From positions 496,001 through 560,000 of the forward strand of contig PQWQ01000009.1 in NCBI GenBank assembly GCA_002943765.1: a DNA stretch of 64,000 nucleotides, read 5' to 3'. The notes under the pieces were generated by a model that was given only the letters and a program-made list of their open reading frames with translations, searched no databases and had not been told where the DNA came from. The translations under genes and the position numbers were made by a program. Source of the DNA: Psoroptes ovis (Eukaryota > Arthropoda > Arachnida > Sarcoptiformes > Psoroptidae). Shown in pieces: positions 1 to 16,669 of the stretch (position 1 is the first letter of the stretch; every line of letters starts with the position of its first letter).

Positions 1-1062
1 ACAATTTCTGATTAAAAATTCTGAATAAAATTCCATAGTCAACAATGGAGATCAGAGAATTTCTATTCTAGTGCGATCAAAATCATGATTTTGTTCCATT
101 TTTTTTTTCGTTATAACTAATTATAATTACACATTATTATTGATTGATTTCAAAGAAAATGAAACAAATGGAATAACTATGTTTCAAATAATTGTGAAAT
201 CATCAACAACTTGCACATTATTATTGTTTTTTTTTTAATTCGTGAATTCATGTCTATGTATATATTCAATGAAATGAAATTTTTAATGATTAAAAATTAA
301 AGAATTAATTATTTTCATAATTATTATTTCTATTATTATTCAATGATCTCATTGTTTTTCATAACTGCATAAGTTCTATATATATATTAATAATTCAAAC
401 GCTACTTCAATGATCTATCATTTCATCAAGAGATTTATCAAGGTTTTTTTTTTATTTTTGTTTATCCAGCAATCATTGATACTTTAACACTTTGAATGTA
501 ATGAAAATCTAGGCAACTACTGAATTACTAAATATGTGCAATTCATTAAAAAAAAAAGTATGAAAAGAAAATAGATTTCAAAACAATAAACACGCACGAA
601 ACGAATGAAATCTGCATTTCAATTGTTACTTAATGAGAGCAAAAAATATATTTTGTGTGTGCTAAATTTTTGATGATTGCATTTAATTAATAATTTCAAA
701 GAATTATCAATTTTTTTACTGATTTATTTTTCTCATTTAAAAAGTTGAAAATCAAAAATTCTTTTTGATTCTCATTTTAATATTTGATTCTGTATCTGAA
801 TAATTTTGGCCTAAAAAAATTTTGATCTCACATGAATAAATGACCCATCATTTCAATTACAAAAGAATCAATGATTAATTATGAAAATTATCTCCACTGA
901 TAAGAATACATATGATTCGAATGAGTGATATGAACTTATTTACATGTTTTTTATATCTAAAATTATCGTTTATCGATTATAATCAACATATGTATTCAAA
1001 TTATGTTCATTCATAACATTATGATTGATTAATTCTTGATTAAATCAGAAAAAAAAGTTTAA
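1..1062. other. Non-coding AT-rich flank left of the TOG-domain gene
   Basis: I see no coding signal on either strand. The stretch consists of poly-A/T runs and short AT words. If the TOG-domain gene is spliced beyond its apparent stop, the missing exons would lie here or left of the window, but no exon-like open frame with good splice sites is visible. Confidence 0.5.
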
Positions 1063-2230
1063 TTAAATTAATTTATTCATACCGAAATTAGCGATATAAA
1101 CTTGTGGTGAAGGTGCCCTCTTTTGAACAGTTTCATAAATTGTAACTGCTTTTTTCGAAATATCTGTACCATCTTCAGATTTTATACCACAATTGAAAAG
1201 ATATTGATAGAAACGTTTTGAACCTATTAATGAATTAATACGTTCAAGCGCAACATATGTTGGATAAAAGATATGAGGTTTATCTGTTTGTGTGCGTATT
1301 AACATTCGAGCTAAACTAGAGATCAATGGGCCAAGATTTTCAGCACGTAATTCATCCTTAACGAATAAGTGTGGCAATGCATTTAATGCACCAAATTGTG
1401 TTGCTGTTACCGATGATTCTAAACCATATTCAATGAATGTTGACATTGTGCGCTGAAGATTTTGTGTACGCGATATATTCAATTGAAGTAAACGAATAGC
1501 ATTACGCTGCACATCTGATGATTCGTGTCCTGCGTATAAAAATTAAATTAGTTAATTGACAATTCCAATTATAAATAACACAGAGCTTACCTAATAATGT
1601 AATGATTTCTGGTAGAAACATTTTACCGAAATAATCTTCTTGTGAACCAGAATCTTGACCATCACCATATTCATTGTTATTCGATTTATGGCTTACATTT
1701 GAATCAGATTCAGGTAGAATTGATTTCATAGAAATCAAATCAATAATTATATGAATACATTCTAGAATTTCATTACGTCGAACGGCTGTAATGAAAACAT
1801 TATCAGTCGATAATGTTTTACGCAATGATTTATTGATATTTGATGTTGAAATTTGTGCCATCGAATTCCATCGTACCATTTGATGTGGATGATGATGATT
1901 GAAGCCATTTTTGTTAACATTTTTCAAATCACTACTAATATTGAAATAAATAATTGTCAACTCAGTGATTATAGCTTTAAGTGCAGTGAATATTGAAATA
2001 ATCGTAGTACGATTAAGACGATTTGGAAATTTTTTCAATAATTTTCTCAATGATTTTAGTGTTTCTAATCGCTGACCAGATGCAACAAATTGTGCATTAG
2101 ATATTGTAGCTTTTGTCGGTGATTGTAATAATGATTGTTGTTGTTGATGATGATGATGATGATCAAACTGTGTTGTCGTTGTTGATTGACGCAACAATCG
2201 AAGATGTGTATTTAATTCAAACCAATCCAT
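1063..2230 (-). CDS. Crescerin/TOGARAM1-like protein, TOG1-type HEAT array (two exons, C-terminus uncertain)
   Basis: Exon 1 is 2230-1591 and exon 2 is 1529-1063. The intron has donor GTAAGC and acceptor TACGCAG and joins ...ITLLG|HESSDVQRNA in frame, giving 368 aa. The second half (about residues 205-330) is a run of helical HEAT-like repeats. From memory of the family, its order of motifs (LPEIITLL.., a GLES-like segment, LGPLISSLARML, RFYQYLF) resembles the first TOG domain of TOGARAM1/FAM179B/crescerin, proteins that promote tubulin polymerisation in cilia. Residues 20-40 hold low-complexity His and Gln runs from a (GAT)n/(TTG)n tract. The start is the ATG at 2230; an upstream GTG in frame is not used. 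TOGARAM1 relatives are far longer with four TOG domains, so this is either a one-TOG protein or an incomplete model: a GTATGA donor-like site (exon end 1083) lies just before the stop. The family call is moderate; exon structure is good. Confidence 0.6.
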
Positions 2231-2248
2231 TTTTGCAGAGCAAAACAC

Positions 2249-4807
2249 GATTGAATTTTAATTATTTAATCATTTTAATTATGAATGATATTGATTGATC
2301 TGAAAAAAATCACAGACAATTTTGTTCATTCAAAATTGTATTGATTCATTGATTGATCACCATTTATTCATGAATTTTTTTTTCAAAATATCAACGCTTT
2401 AAATAACAAAAATTAAATAATCTTTTGTTTGTATGTTTGCTACATGTATTCATGTATGTGACACCGGTACTAGAATATTGTGAATAAAATGAAAAAAATA
2501 TTTTTTCACAAAACATTAATCAACAAACATGTCTTGTTTGTTTGTTTGTGTTTGTATTCGAAATATTTGTGCGGATAATAACCCTCGATATTTTGAACCA
2601 GCCATAACAAAGAATTCATGGAAAATATTCTCGAAACCACTTTCAAAATACGTGATTTTGATTATGAGAATGCTCAAATTTATCGCAACTAGCAGCAGCA
2701 AGCAGGGTACTTGTCACCACCGATTCATAATATTCCCCAGCTTAATATTTATTTATTCTTGTGTGTATGTGTGTTTATCAGGTAATGTATCCATGGTGGT
2801 CAATTCATTCATGGTTTTTTTTATGGTAAAACAATGGCAAATGTGTATGTATGTTTATTTGTATCCAGGCGTAATCATCATTATATTTATTCATTAGAAT
2901 TAAAATAATGAAAATTTCACCTGAAGAATGATAATTAACATTTTTTTTACTATTTCTCCAAAAGATTTCTATGCATTATTTTCATTTTTCTGCAGTGAAA
3001 TGAATTAAAAATTCTTCAGCTTTTGAATCACTCTTCAGCTTTATGAATGTGATAATATGGCCATATTTTTTTCAGCTAGAAAAAAAATGAACCAATTGTA
3101 ATTAAAAAACACAGAGAGAAAAAAATTGTCCAAACAGTAATTATTAATTCATTCGTTAATTATTATTATCAAAATCAACAAAAATTGAAATGGAAATAAT
3201 AATAGTTGAACCACACAAATATATAATTCATTATTTTTAACATTTACCCCCCAAAAAAAAAAAAAAAAAAAAAACAAAACGAAAACAAACCAAAATGATT
3301 ATGATGATTATTGTTTTTTTTGAAAAACCAAAACCAGAAATATTTGAAATTTACAAAAATTTCATCTACAAAAACCATGTATTTTATGTATTGCAATTTT
3401 GAGATTTTGAAGGCCACAATCATTTGTGATCAAATCAAATGTGATCACATAGCTTAGTTTTAGGTTTAATCATAATTTCAATGAAACATTGCGTAACAAG
3501 ATGAATGAAATCACTTTGACAAAAGAGTAATATCACTGTCAGAATCTCGAATTTTTCAAGCGAGAAATTCTCGGAATTTTTGAAATTTTCCTGTCGAACA
3601 TGATCCAAATATAATAAGCCTTAACGACCCCCTTCTGTTGATTAAACCTTTTGTGTTATTCATACGCTTATGTCCACAAAAAAAAAAATACAGGAAATGT
3701 ATTTTTTTTCTCGAATACTAATTTAGTATTCGTGTCTCATTTTTCATTGAAAGTTTTCAATAACTTTCAAAACCTATCTACCTATGTTTGCCTATTACAT
3801 GATATTATCATATTCGATAAACAATACAGCATGCAAATATGAGACAAAATTTCAAAATCAATCATTTGAAATAAACAAGAAAAAAAATGATGAATGATTT
3901 CATTTATTTATTTATCTCAAATAAATGTTCAACTATTGGTAATATATTTCGATCCTTATAAGATGATTCAGCGTTCACTCATAAGAATTCAATTCTTATT
4001 GGAAAAAAGCTGGCAATTTCACGAAATCCAAAGAGTGAAGACGTACTGGTAAGTCAAAATCTTGGTTCAGCCATAACTGATTAGTAAGTTAGTGGCTTGT
4101 TATAATTAATATTTACTTGAAGGTAGTTTTTTCCCTTTACATTACAATTTGAAATTGCAATTGTTTTTTCTTGTCGTTGTTTTTTTTTGGTTCTGACTCA
4201 TTTAATATCTATGATTGAAGCAGAAAATAGGTTGTGTCATTGTTTTTTTAGGGTTAACATTAAATAAATAAATAGATGAATAAATGAATGCTGATTTGTG
4301 GTCACACTGCTGATGATGATGATGATGATGAATGTGACGCCAATTAATGATAATAGAGTATATTACACACACACTACAGTCATAGTCATATATTACCGAC
4401 CACTTTTTACATGAAAATTATCACAAATAAAATGAAAGTTTTCATTTTATTTTCATTAATTATTGTTATTATTTTATTTCGTTTCATTGATCATCATTTC
4501 AAAGTATTCAGACTACTTTGCCATATGGAATATTCATTTTTAATTATTGAACAAAATATATGTATGTTAATGATTAAAAAAATAATGAATATTCATTATT
4601 ACCATTTTTTTATGATGATGATCAACATATCCGCATAGGTATCAGTGATATATTTGTAGAAACATAAATGTTTCGAATATCGTGTACATATTTGGTTAAT
4701 AATTGTGTGAGTATACATTGCACAAAGCTTAATTAGTAATCAAAGATAGATGTTCATGTGTATATGTTTACATTCGCAGGTATATGTGTTGTGCACAGAG
4801 ATATAAT
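2249..4807. other. Intergenic stretch between the TOG-domain gene and the P450
   Basis: No supported gene. It holds poly-A tracts near 3248-3275 and (GAT)n near 4313-4330. A 122-codon open frame on the plus strand at 2529-2897 is rich in Cys/Val/Tyr from TGT-rich repeats and resembles nothing I know. Promoter elements for the TOG-domain gene probably lie just right of 2230, but no TATA-like box stands out. Confidence 0.5.
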
Positions 4808-4876
4808 AAAGATAAGCTTATAATTTTTATTTGATAAAACATGACAATTATCAAACAATGTTTTATGCTTATCTTT
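4808..4876. repeat. Nested inverted repeat (69-nt hairpin) in the P450 3' flank
   Basis: Outer arms AAAGATAAGC (4808-4817) and GCTTATCTTT (4867-4876) are perfect 10-bp complements. Inner arms TTTGATAA (4830-4837) and TTATCAAA (4848-4855) are perfect 8-bp complements around a 10-nt loop, with an imperfect middle section of about 12 nt. It lies 57 bp past the P450 stop, so it may be in that gene's 3' UTR. It could also be a small fold-back insertion or a microRNA-like hairpin. The sequence does not decide which. Confidence 0.6.
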
Positions 4877-4932
4877 GTACGAAGAATTCGAATTCATGTT
4901 TTAAGATTTTTAATTTTAATTAAAAATTTGAT

Positions 4933-6696
4933 TTATTTTCTTTTTTCAACCATTAAGCTTACATCTTTACTGATTAATATGCCAGAATTTATATAAAATT
5001 CTAATGGTATTTTTGTTGCTTTAGGATGTACACTTAAACGATACATTCTAAATATGTGTACTAAGGCAATTTTTGCCTCTAACAATGCTAAATTAGCTCC
5101 AACACATTTTCGTGGACCACTTCCGAATGGTAAGAATGCATATTTATTGAAATGTCCATGCTGATTGTTTGGCAAAAATCTTTCCGGAATAAATTGTTCC
5201 GCATTAGCAAAATTTTCCTCACAGTGGTGTATATAATTGATTGGCATTCTGATAATGTCACCTTTTTTTACATCAAACCATATTTTTTTGTCGCTAGTTT
5301 CAAGTCGTACATCTTCGGTTGCAACTCTTTCGCTCGCTGTTGCTAAGGTGAGATAACGCATTGTTTCATTGAGACAAGCAGTTAAATATTCAAATCTATT
5401 GATTGTATCGAATGTTATTAATTGATATGGATCAACGCAACCATCTGTACGCTCTTTGGCCAATTGATCTAATGTTTCTATTATACTTTGATGAAGTTTT
5501 TCCTGTTTATCAGGATGCGTAGCCATTGTATAACAAGTGTTTGTTATGGTTGTTGCTGTTGTATCATAACCAACAGTGAAAAATGTAATACATTGAGCTA
5601 TCAATTCATCGTTTGTGATGTCTATTTCAAGATAGAAATTGGTTTTAAAAAAAATTAATCACGATTCATTAATACAAACGTTTAAATGGTTTTTTCGAGT
5701 CAACATTCTGTTGTTCAGCTAATCGCTGTTCATTTTCAACTTCAAGAATTAATTCAATAAAATTTGTAGCACGAAATGATGGATCAGCATTCATAAGTTT
5801 GGCTCTATTTTGTCTTATTACTTCCAATGAACATTTACGGAAATAATCCATGGATTCTGGCTGTATTCTTAAGTTGAAATATTTTAGTAGTTCAGGACAT
5901 TTAAATGATAATGCAAACAGTATGGTATCACGCCATGGTACATCACGACCAAATAATCGTCGTGCATATTTCAATACTAAACTATCAGGATCATCAAGAG
6001 AATTGATTTTCATGCCCATAGAAATCTGTATGATTGTATCCATTGTAAATGCTCCAATAAGTTTTTTCATATTAATTGCATCGCATTGATCGTTATTGGC
6101 TATTTTTCTGTCTAAATGTTCAAACATTTTGTCGACATTTTCATCAATGCAGTATTTAATTTTGCGTAATTTCCCTGAACTAAATGTAGGCGACACGATT
6201 GCTCGTAACCGTTTCCATTTTTCATCAGCGACCGTAAATAAGAAATTATCCCAAATAGGATCGTAAGTGATAAAGCTCTTGAAATTTTGATAAAATTAAT
6301 AATAATTACTTATATTAATTATTTTGAATTTCTATTTAAATATTTACATACTCTTCGATTAGCAAATTTAGTGAATTCACGATTACAAATGATTTGTACT
6401 AATTCAGGATCAGACACATAGATTATTGGTTGATTGAACATATTACCACCAAAAACTTTGCCATGTTTTTTAGCCAATTCACTTTCAATCAAATCAAAAC
6501 GTTGACCAAGCATCAAAGTTAAATTTGAACTAGGAATTTTCACGTAAGGAATATTTTGGCTGATGCATTTTTTTCGGATAGAATATTCTATCAATTCGAT
6601 CCAAACCCATATTAAAATGGCAATCAATATGGATAAAGCGAGAGCATAAAGAAGATATGGACTCCATAAAAATGTGGCTAATTTCGTCGATAACAT
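4933..6696 (-). CDS. Microsomal cytochrome P450, CYP3-clan-like
   Basis: Heme-thiolate monooxygenase of the endoplasmic reticulum, expected to oxidise lipophilic substrates or xenobiotics using P450 reductase. Exons are 6696-6352, 6277-5680 and 5621-4933 (345+598+689 nt), giving 543 aa in frame. Donors are GTATGT and GTTTGT; acceptors are TTTCAAG and GAAATAG. An N-terminal membrane anchor (about residues 13-33) is followed by a basic stop-transfer segment. All P450 landmarks are present: C-helix WKRLR (W about 136), I-helix VGYDTT (331-336), ExxR as ETMR (400-403), PERF (460-463) and heme loop FGSGPRKCVG with Cys487. The start is the ATG at 6696; an in-frame GTG upstream is not needed. It looks intact and functional. 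Assignment to the CYP3 clan is by overall resemblance; I cannot name the CYP family. A large minisatellite begins about 550 bp upstream of the start. Confidence 0.93.
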
Positions 6697-7249
6697 TTTC
6701 GATTGAATGGTGCAGTAAAAATCAGGATGAAATTTGGTTTTGAATATAATTAAGAAAATTGCTATATGCACACATATTTATACAAAATTAACTGACAATC
6801 AACCAAGTTAATCAATGATTTCGAATCATTGAAAAAATTTGTACTTTTAATCAAAATGAACTCTTTCAGAACGATAATTTTTCCTATTATTAAAGTATAT
6901 CTTAAGGACAAATTATCAGTGATACTTTCCAAAACATATTAAAATAATCGCACGACAGAAATTCACTTATAAATCACATGAGATGTCCATCGAAAATATC
7001 GAATATTGTATGTATTTTTGAATATCATTTTTGGTGATTGCATATTGATGATAAATGAGTGTCAACAAATATCAGCAATTCCGGCAATATGGATTCAAAT
7101 TTTCCAGGGCATTCATCATCAAGTTTTAAAGATAGAGCTATTGTTATGGAAAAATCAGGCAAATAATTTGCAAAGACTTATTTATGCAATTGCAATATGT
7201 ATAGGCGTATTGCCTTAGATTTTTTAAATTTTTCGGAAAACTTGCAAAG
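6697..7249. other. P450 upstream region
   Basis: This short non-coding stretch lies between the P450 start and the minisatellite and must contain the P450 promoter. No sharp TATA or initiator is evident. The last part (from about 7205) already contains degenerate minisatellite words such as TTGCCTTAGATTTTTT. Confidence 0.4.
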
Positions 7250-8830
7250 ATTATAGCCTCAGATTTTTGTGGATTTTTGAAAAAAATCAAAGACTATAGA
7301 CTAGCAATTTTTTCCAAAAAATAAAAGACTATACACTGCCATCTTTTCTCCAAAAAAGCAAAGGCTATAGACTGGCAATTTTTTCAAAAAAATCAAAGGC
7401 AATAGTAAGGCAATTTTTTCAAGAAAATCAAAGGCTATCCACTGCCATCTTTTTCCAAAAAATCAAAGGCTATAGACTGGCAATTTTTTCAAGAAAATCA
7501 AAGGCTATCCACTGCCATCTTTTTTTCAAAAAAATCAAAGGCTATAAGGCAATTTTTTCGAAAAAATCAAAGGCAATAGTAAGGCCATTTTTTCAAAAAA
7601 AATCAAAGGCAATAGTAAGGCAATTTTTTCAAAAAAATCAAAGGCAATAGTAAGGCCATTTTTTCAAAAAAATCAAAGGGTATCCAGTGCCATCTTTGTT
7701 CAAAAAAATCAAAGGCTATAATAAGGCAATTTTTTCAAAAAAATCAAAGGCAATAGTAAGGCCATTTTTTCAAAAAAATCAAAGGGTATCCACTGCCATC
7801 TTTTTTCAAAAAAATCAAAGGCTATAATAAGGCAATTTTTTCAAAAAAATCAAAGGCAATAGTAAGGCAATTTTTTCAAAAAAATCAAAGGCAATAGTAA
7901 GGCCATTTTTTCAAAAAAATCAAAGGGTATCCACTGCCATCTTTTTTCAAAAAAATCAAAGGCTATAATAAGGCAATTTTTTCAAAAAAATCAAAGGCAA
8001 TAGTAAGGCAATTTTTTCAAAAAATCAAAGGGTATCCACTGCCATCTTTTTTCAAAAAAAATCAAAGGCTATAATAAGGCAATTTTTTCAAAAAAATCAA
8101 AGGCAATAGTAAGGCCATTTTTTCAAAAAAATCAAAGGCAATAGTAAGGCAATTTTTTCAAAAAAATCAAAGGCAATAGTAAGGCAATTTTTTCAAGAAA
8201 ATCAAAGGCTATCCACTGCCATCTTTTTTCAAAAAAATCAAAGGCTATTATAAGGCAATTTTTTCGAAAAAATCAAAGGCAATAGTAAGGCCATTTTTTC
8301 AAAAAAATCAAAGGGTATCCACTGCCATCTTTTTTCAAAAAAATCAAAGGCTATAATAAGGCAATTTTTTCAAAAAAATCAAAGGCAATAGTAAGGCAAT
8401 TTTTTCAAAAAAATCAAAGGCAATAGTAAGGCAATTTTTTCAAGAAAATCAAAGGCTATCCACTGCCATCTTTTTCCAAAAAATCAAAGGCTATAGACTG
8501 CCATCTTTTTTCAAAAAAAATCAAAGGCTATAATAAGGCAATTTTTTCAAAAAAATCAAAGGCTATAATAAGGCAATTTTTTCAAGAAAATCAAAGGTAA
8601 TAGTAAGGCAATTTTTTCAAGAAAATCAAAGGGTATCCACTGCCATCTTTTTTCAAAAAAATCAAAGGCTATAATAAGGCCATTTTTTCAAAAAAATCAA
8701 AGGCAATAGTAAGGCAATTTTTTCGAAAAAATCGAAGGCTATACACCGCCATCTTTTCTCCAAAAAAAGCAAAGGCTATAGACTGGCAATTTTTTCGATT
8801 TTTTCAAAAAAGATGGCGATGTATAACCTT
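7250..8830. repeat. 35-bp minisatellite, about 1.6 kb, each unit carrying a T6/A6 hairpin
   Basis: The tandem array has a basic unit of 35 bp, about 40-45 units by length. Three variants mix: one with GGCAATAGTAAGGC, one with GGCTATAATAAGGC, and a 36-bp one with GGGTATCCACTGCCATC. Each is followed by a near-palindrome ATTTTTTCAAAAAAAT. The variants follow one another in recurring order (TATCCACTGCC, then TATAATAAGG, then one or more CAATAGTAAGG), which suggests a higher-order repeat of about 105-140 bp. The edges at about 7205-7270 and 8760-8900 are degenerate. There are no unique spacers, so it is not a CRISPR array, and no reading frame stays open across it. Confidence 0.95.
8740..8825. repeat. 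Inverted repeat at the right end of the minisatellite
   Basis: TATACACCGCCATCTTTT at 8740-8757 is complementary, with one mismatch, to AAAAGATGGCGATGTATA at 8808-8825. The right arm is a minisatellite-type segment in reverse orientation, so the array's orientation switches here. Beyond it, similar AAATTTTTTCGACTTTTC words decay by about 8900. Confidence 0.8.
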
Positions 8831-9691
8831 AAATTTTTTCGACTTTTCAAAAATTCTAACGATGTAAAGCCTTAGGTTTTTTCGAAAATTTCAAGCCGCA
8901 ATGGAATTAGATTTCAGAATAAATATCTTTAAGAATCAAATAAATGAATCATAATTATTGGAAAACTACATGAGTGTTCAATACATTTTAATTTTTTTAT
9001 TGAATATTCAAATGAAATCATTTGAAAAAAAATTTCAATCAACAAATCATAGAAAAATTAATTTTTTTTTACATAATCCATTATTTGTTTGTAAATTTGG
9101 TCCAATAATAATTACACGTGTGTCAATGATTTTTTCTTAAGAATCAAATCAAGATTCTAATTGAATGTGATGATGGCTGATCGTTCGTTTTGTTTCGTTC
9201 AATTTAAATTGGCACCGGAAGAAATTTCAAATTTTTTTTCTCTCGATTATTAAGCATTATTGTATCCAAGATCATATTGTCTCATATTATCGAAGATTCC
9301 ATATTCTGTTGAACGCTTTGCATTATGATGTATGATGGAATGAAAAATGCGAATGCAAAGAACAAAAAAAAAATCGGAAAGAAATGGGTGAAAATTTATA
9401 AAATATATCTTGCAAAAAAAAAAAAAAAAAAATAAAATCACAATTTGTCTCATTCTATAATAATAAATTTGATGATTCAATGAGACTTGGAAAATTTATG
9501 TATGTTAAGTGTTTGGAGTTGGTTTATATTCATTATTTACAAAAATTATTATGTTATGATCAAGTGTTGTATGGTATAGTAGTTATTGTATTGGTGTGTA
9601 TGATAAACGACTAGTTCGGTTTTTCAAATTTGCAAATTCTTCTTCATTATATAAATTGTTTTCGTTGTTTCAATGTTGATTAATGATGAAA

Positions 9692-9724
<33 letters not shown>

Positions 9725-9930
9725 GAAAAAAAAATCAATTAAAAAACAATTAATGTTTGATGCTTTATATTTTATAATATATAAATGAATGCGTGACCGA
9801 AAACTAGATGATTTTTCTCTCATAAATAATAATAATTGAATAATTATATTAATCTTCAATTTTGTTTATCGCAAAATAATAATTTTTAGGCATTTTTTTC
9901 TCATTAATTTATGAATATCATTACAAATCG
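8831..9930. other. Intergenic, minisatellite to glycosyltransferase 3' end
   Basis: No gene is supported. Contents are decaying minisatellite words up to about 8900, a poly-A run near 9413-9435 and a (GAT)n microsatellite near 9695-9723. The right part should include the 3' UTR of the glycosyltransferase gene. Confidence 0.5.
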
Positions 9931-11931
9931 TTAAGAATGTGAAGCTATTTGATTGCTCACTTTCTTTTGCGGTATCGAAGTTGAAGTACTATTATGATGA
10001 TTTGAATAATCATCAAAAAATCCTAGCGATTTCAACACGTGAGTAGTGCGCTGTATAAGATCATGTTTATAACGGAATATTGTTGTATCACGTGTGGTAT
10101 ATTGACGAAATTCTTTACAACTTTTTTTCAGCGGGCCTACACAATCTTTGCGATAATGTTGTAGATGCGCTAATTCGATCGGTATCGAATAAGTAGTGCA
10201 TGTACCGAAACAATTTAATGGAAAATGATTATGTAATGATACAGCTCGTTCAGTATTGTGGAAACATTTGACATATTGGCCAGGTTTTGTATAGTTTTGT
10301 GAGCGATAAACATGTTGTAACATATGCAAATAACGTGGAATTCCAGCTTCATGCGCTTCATGATGCATTTGTTCTTCATTGTGATTTAAATCATCGAGAA
10401 AATAAACATTTCGTACATTGTAACTGGCTCTTGTATAATTTTTTTCAAGCAATGAAAGTCTTTGCACTTCGTTCATTAATTCAGACCAATTAGAGTGTTT
10501 TAAAGGCATAATCACTTCATCAATATCTAATAATGCAACATAATTGTAACTGTACAGATTACGATACAGACAATCATTGTATGGAATCAATTCATTTTGT
10601 CGTTTATGGGTGAGTTTATTTTTCAAATATAAATGTCTAAAACCAGGTATATTAGGCTGCTGGCCTGGTAATGAAATTTTAGTCAACTCAACGGCACCTT
10701 CGTTTTGATAATGATTCAAAACTTTCGATATGTTTGGATGGATTTCAAGTTCATAGAAGAATATCTTCTCTGCTCCCAGTAATCTCAACAATTCAATCCA
10801 TTCAACTAACCGTACGCTAAGATCTTCATGAAGGAAATCAAGTCCTTTAACGCATACGGCGAATTCTTGTTTTTTAGCTGGTCGATTGTTGATTATCTTT
10901 AAATTATTGTTAGCTTTTTGGCAACGATTTTCCACCAATGATACAGAGGTTGGATAGAAATCTTTAGGCAATCCTTTAATTTTCGGTATTTTGCATGTGA
11001 TGATATATGGCTGTAAAAATCCATCTTTGTAATTACCCCATTTACTATACCATCCGTAAATATAAGTAGCTGGAGATATGATTGGCACTGAAATACGATC
11101 GAACCAAATTTGACAAAGTGTTGGCGGAGGAGCTATACGATCGATCATTGCTAATATTCGTACCATTGGCAGTGGACCACCACGCCAGCGATTATCATAA
11201 TATGCTCCATATAAATAAAATGAGCCATTATTGGTTGTTAATTTTTGCCAATAAATATTATTGAATTCCAACTCATAAAGATTTGGAAATTCAACTCTAC
11301 AACTTTTATTATTGGATGATTTAGGTTTTGGATATTTACGAGCTTTCATCCAATAGGTGAACGCTAAATTGCTAGTATTTTGATTTTCAAGATCAATCAA
11401 TAAATGAGTTTCATCAATCATAGGCATTGTATCAATGTGAGGTTCCAGATCAAGATATGTGGATATGTCTTCATCATCACTATTTGATTGTTTTAATGGC
11501 TTTAAGCTAGTATTGCTCTTTGATTGTGAAATTTGATTTAATGTTGTCAGGATGACAGTACGATTATCAGTCATCGGAGATGTTGGCAGCAATTGAGCAG
11601 ATGTTTTGTGCATCGTCGATGAACTTTTACTTTTATTATCTTGATTATAATTATTGCCCGATATTGTTGTCGAATCTATTATTTTTGATATTAAATGAAC
11701 ACTATTTTGTTCTTTGTTTTCCGGCAAACTATGATGAGCAGATTGCTGCTGCTGTTGTTGACCAATGGTCGTACCATATACATGTTCATCATTTAAATCG
11801 TAAGATGATGATATACCATTACGTTGATAGCTTATGGTAAGATGTAATGCTAAAAAACATAGAAAACTTGATACAGAAGCTAAATATATAAGCTTCTTAT
11901 ATGCCCGTACAGGAAGTTTGATTTGTAACAT
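9931..11931 (-). CDS. Glycosyltransferase family 92 (DUF23) type II membrane protein
   Basis: A single uninterrupted exon of 666 codons. Residues about 14-33 form a signal-anchor helix after a basic N-terminus (LPVRAYKK), so a Golgi-type type II membrane protein is expected. A Ser/Thr/Asn/Gln-rich stem follows to about residue 200. The luminal part has FYLYGAYYDNRW, CQIWFD, then the GT92 core: FAVCVKGLDF, LVEWIELLRLLGAEKIFFYELEIHP, FRHLYLKNKLTHKRQNELIPYNDCLYRN and LLDIDEVIMP. The DID at 469-471 is the likely metal/nucleotide-sugar motif. Several N-x-S/T sites and late Cys residues fit a secretory protein. GT92 members transfer galactose to fucose or related N-glycan cores in nematodes and insects; the acceptor here cannot be read from sequence. 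It looks intact, and lack of introns is normal for part of this family in arthropods. Confidence 0.92.
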   Translation of the reverse strand: MLQIKLPVRAYKKLIYLASVSSFLCFLALHLTISYQRNGISSSYDLNDEHVYGTTIGQQQQQQSAHHSLPENKEQNSVHLISKIIDSTTISGNNYNQDNKSKSSSTMHKTSAQLLPTSPMTDNRTVILTTLNQISQSKSNTSLKPLKQSNSDDEDISTYLDLEPHIDTMPMIDETHLLIDLENQNTSNLAFTYWMKARKYPKPKSSNNKSCRVEFPNLYELEFNNIYWQKLTTNNGSFYLYGAYYDNRWRGGPLPMVRILAMIDRIAPPPTLCQIWFDRISVPIISPATYIYGWYSKWGNYKDGFLQPYIITCKIPKIKGLPKDFYPTSVSLVENRCQKANNNLKIINNRPAKKQEFAVCVKGLDFLHEDLSVRLVEWIELLRLLGAEKIFFYELEIHPNISKVLNHYQNEGAVELTKISLPGQQPNIPGFRHLYLKNKLTHKRQNELIPYNDCLYRNLYSYNYVALLDIDEVIMPLKHSNWSELMNEVQRLSLLEKNYTRASYNVRNVYFLDDLNHNEEQMHHEAHEAGIPRYLHMLQHVYRSQNYTKPGQYVKCFHNTERAVSLHNHFPLNCFGTCTTYSIPIELAHLQHYRKDCVGPLKKSCKEFRQYTTRDTTIFRYKHDLIQRTTHVLKSLGFFDDYSNHHNSTSTSIPQKKVSNQIASHS

Positions 11932-16669
<4,738 letters not shown>

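Noticed and set aside
2529..2897. 122-codon plus-strand open frame
   Set aside because: Rich in Cys/Val/Tyr from TGT/GTA repeats, with no domain, no splice context and no resemblance to known proteins.
7250..8830. Regularly spaced repeats resembling a CRISPR array
   Set aside because: Units are tandem variants of one sequence without unique spacers, and the genome is eukaryotic.
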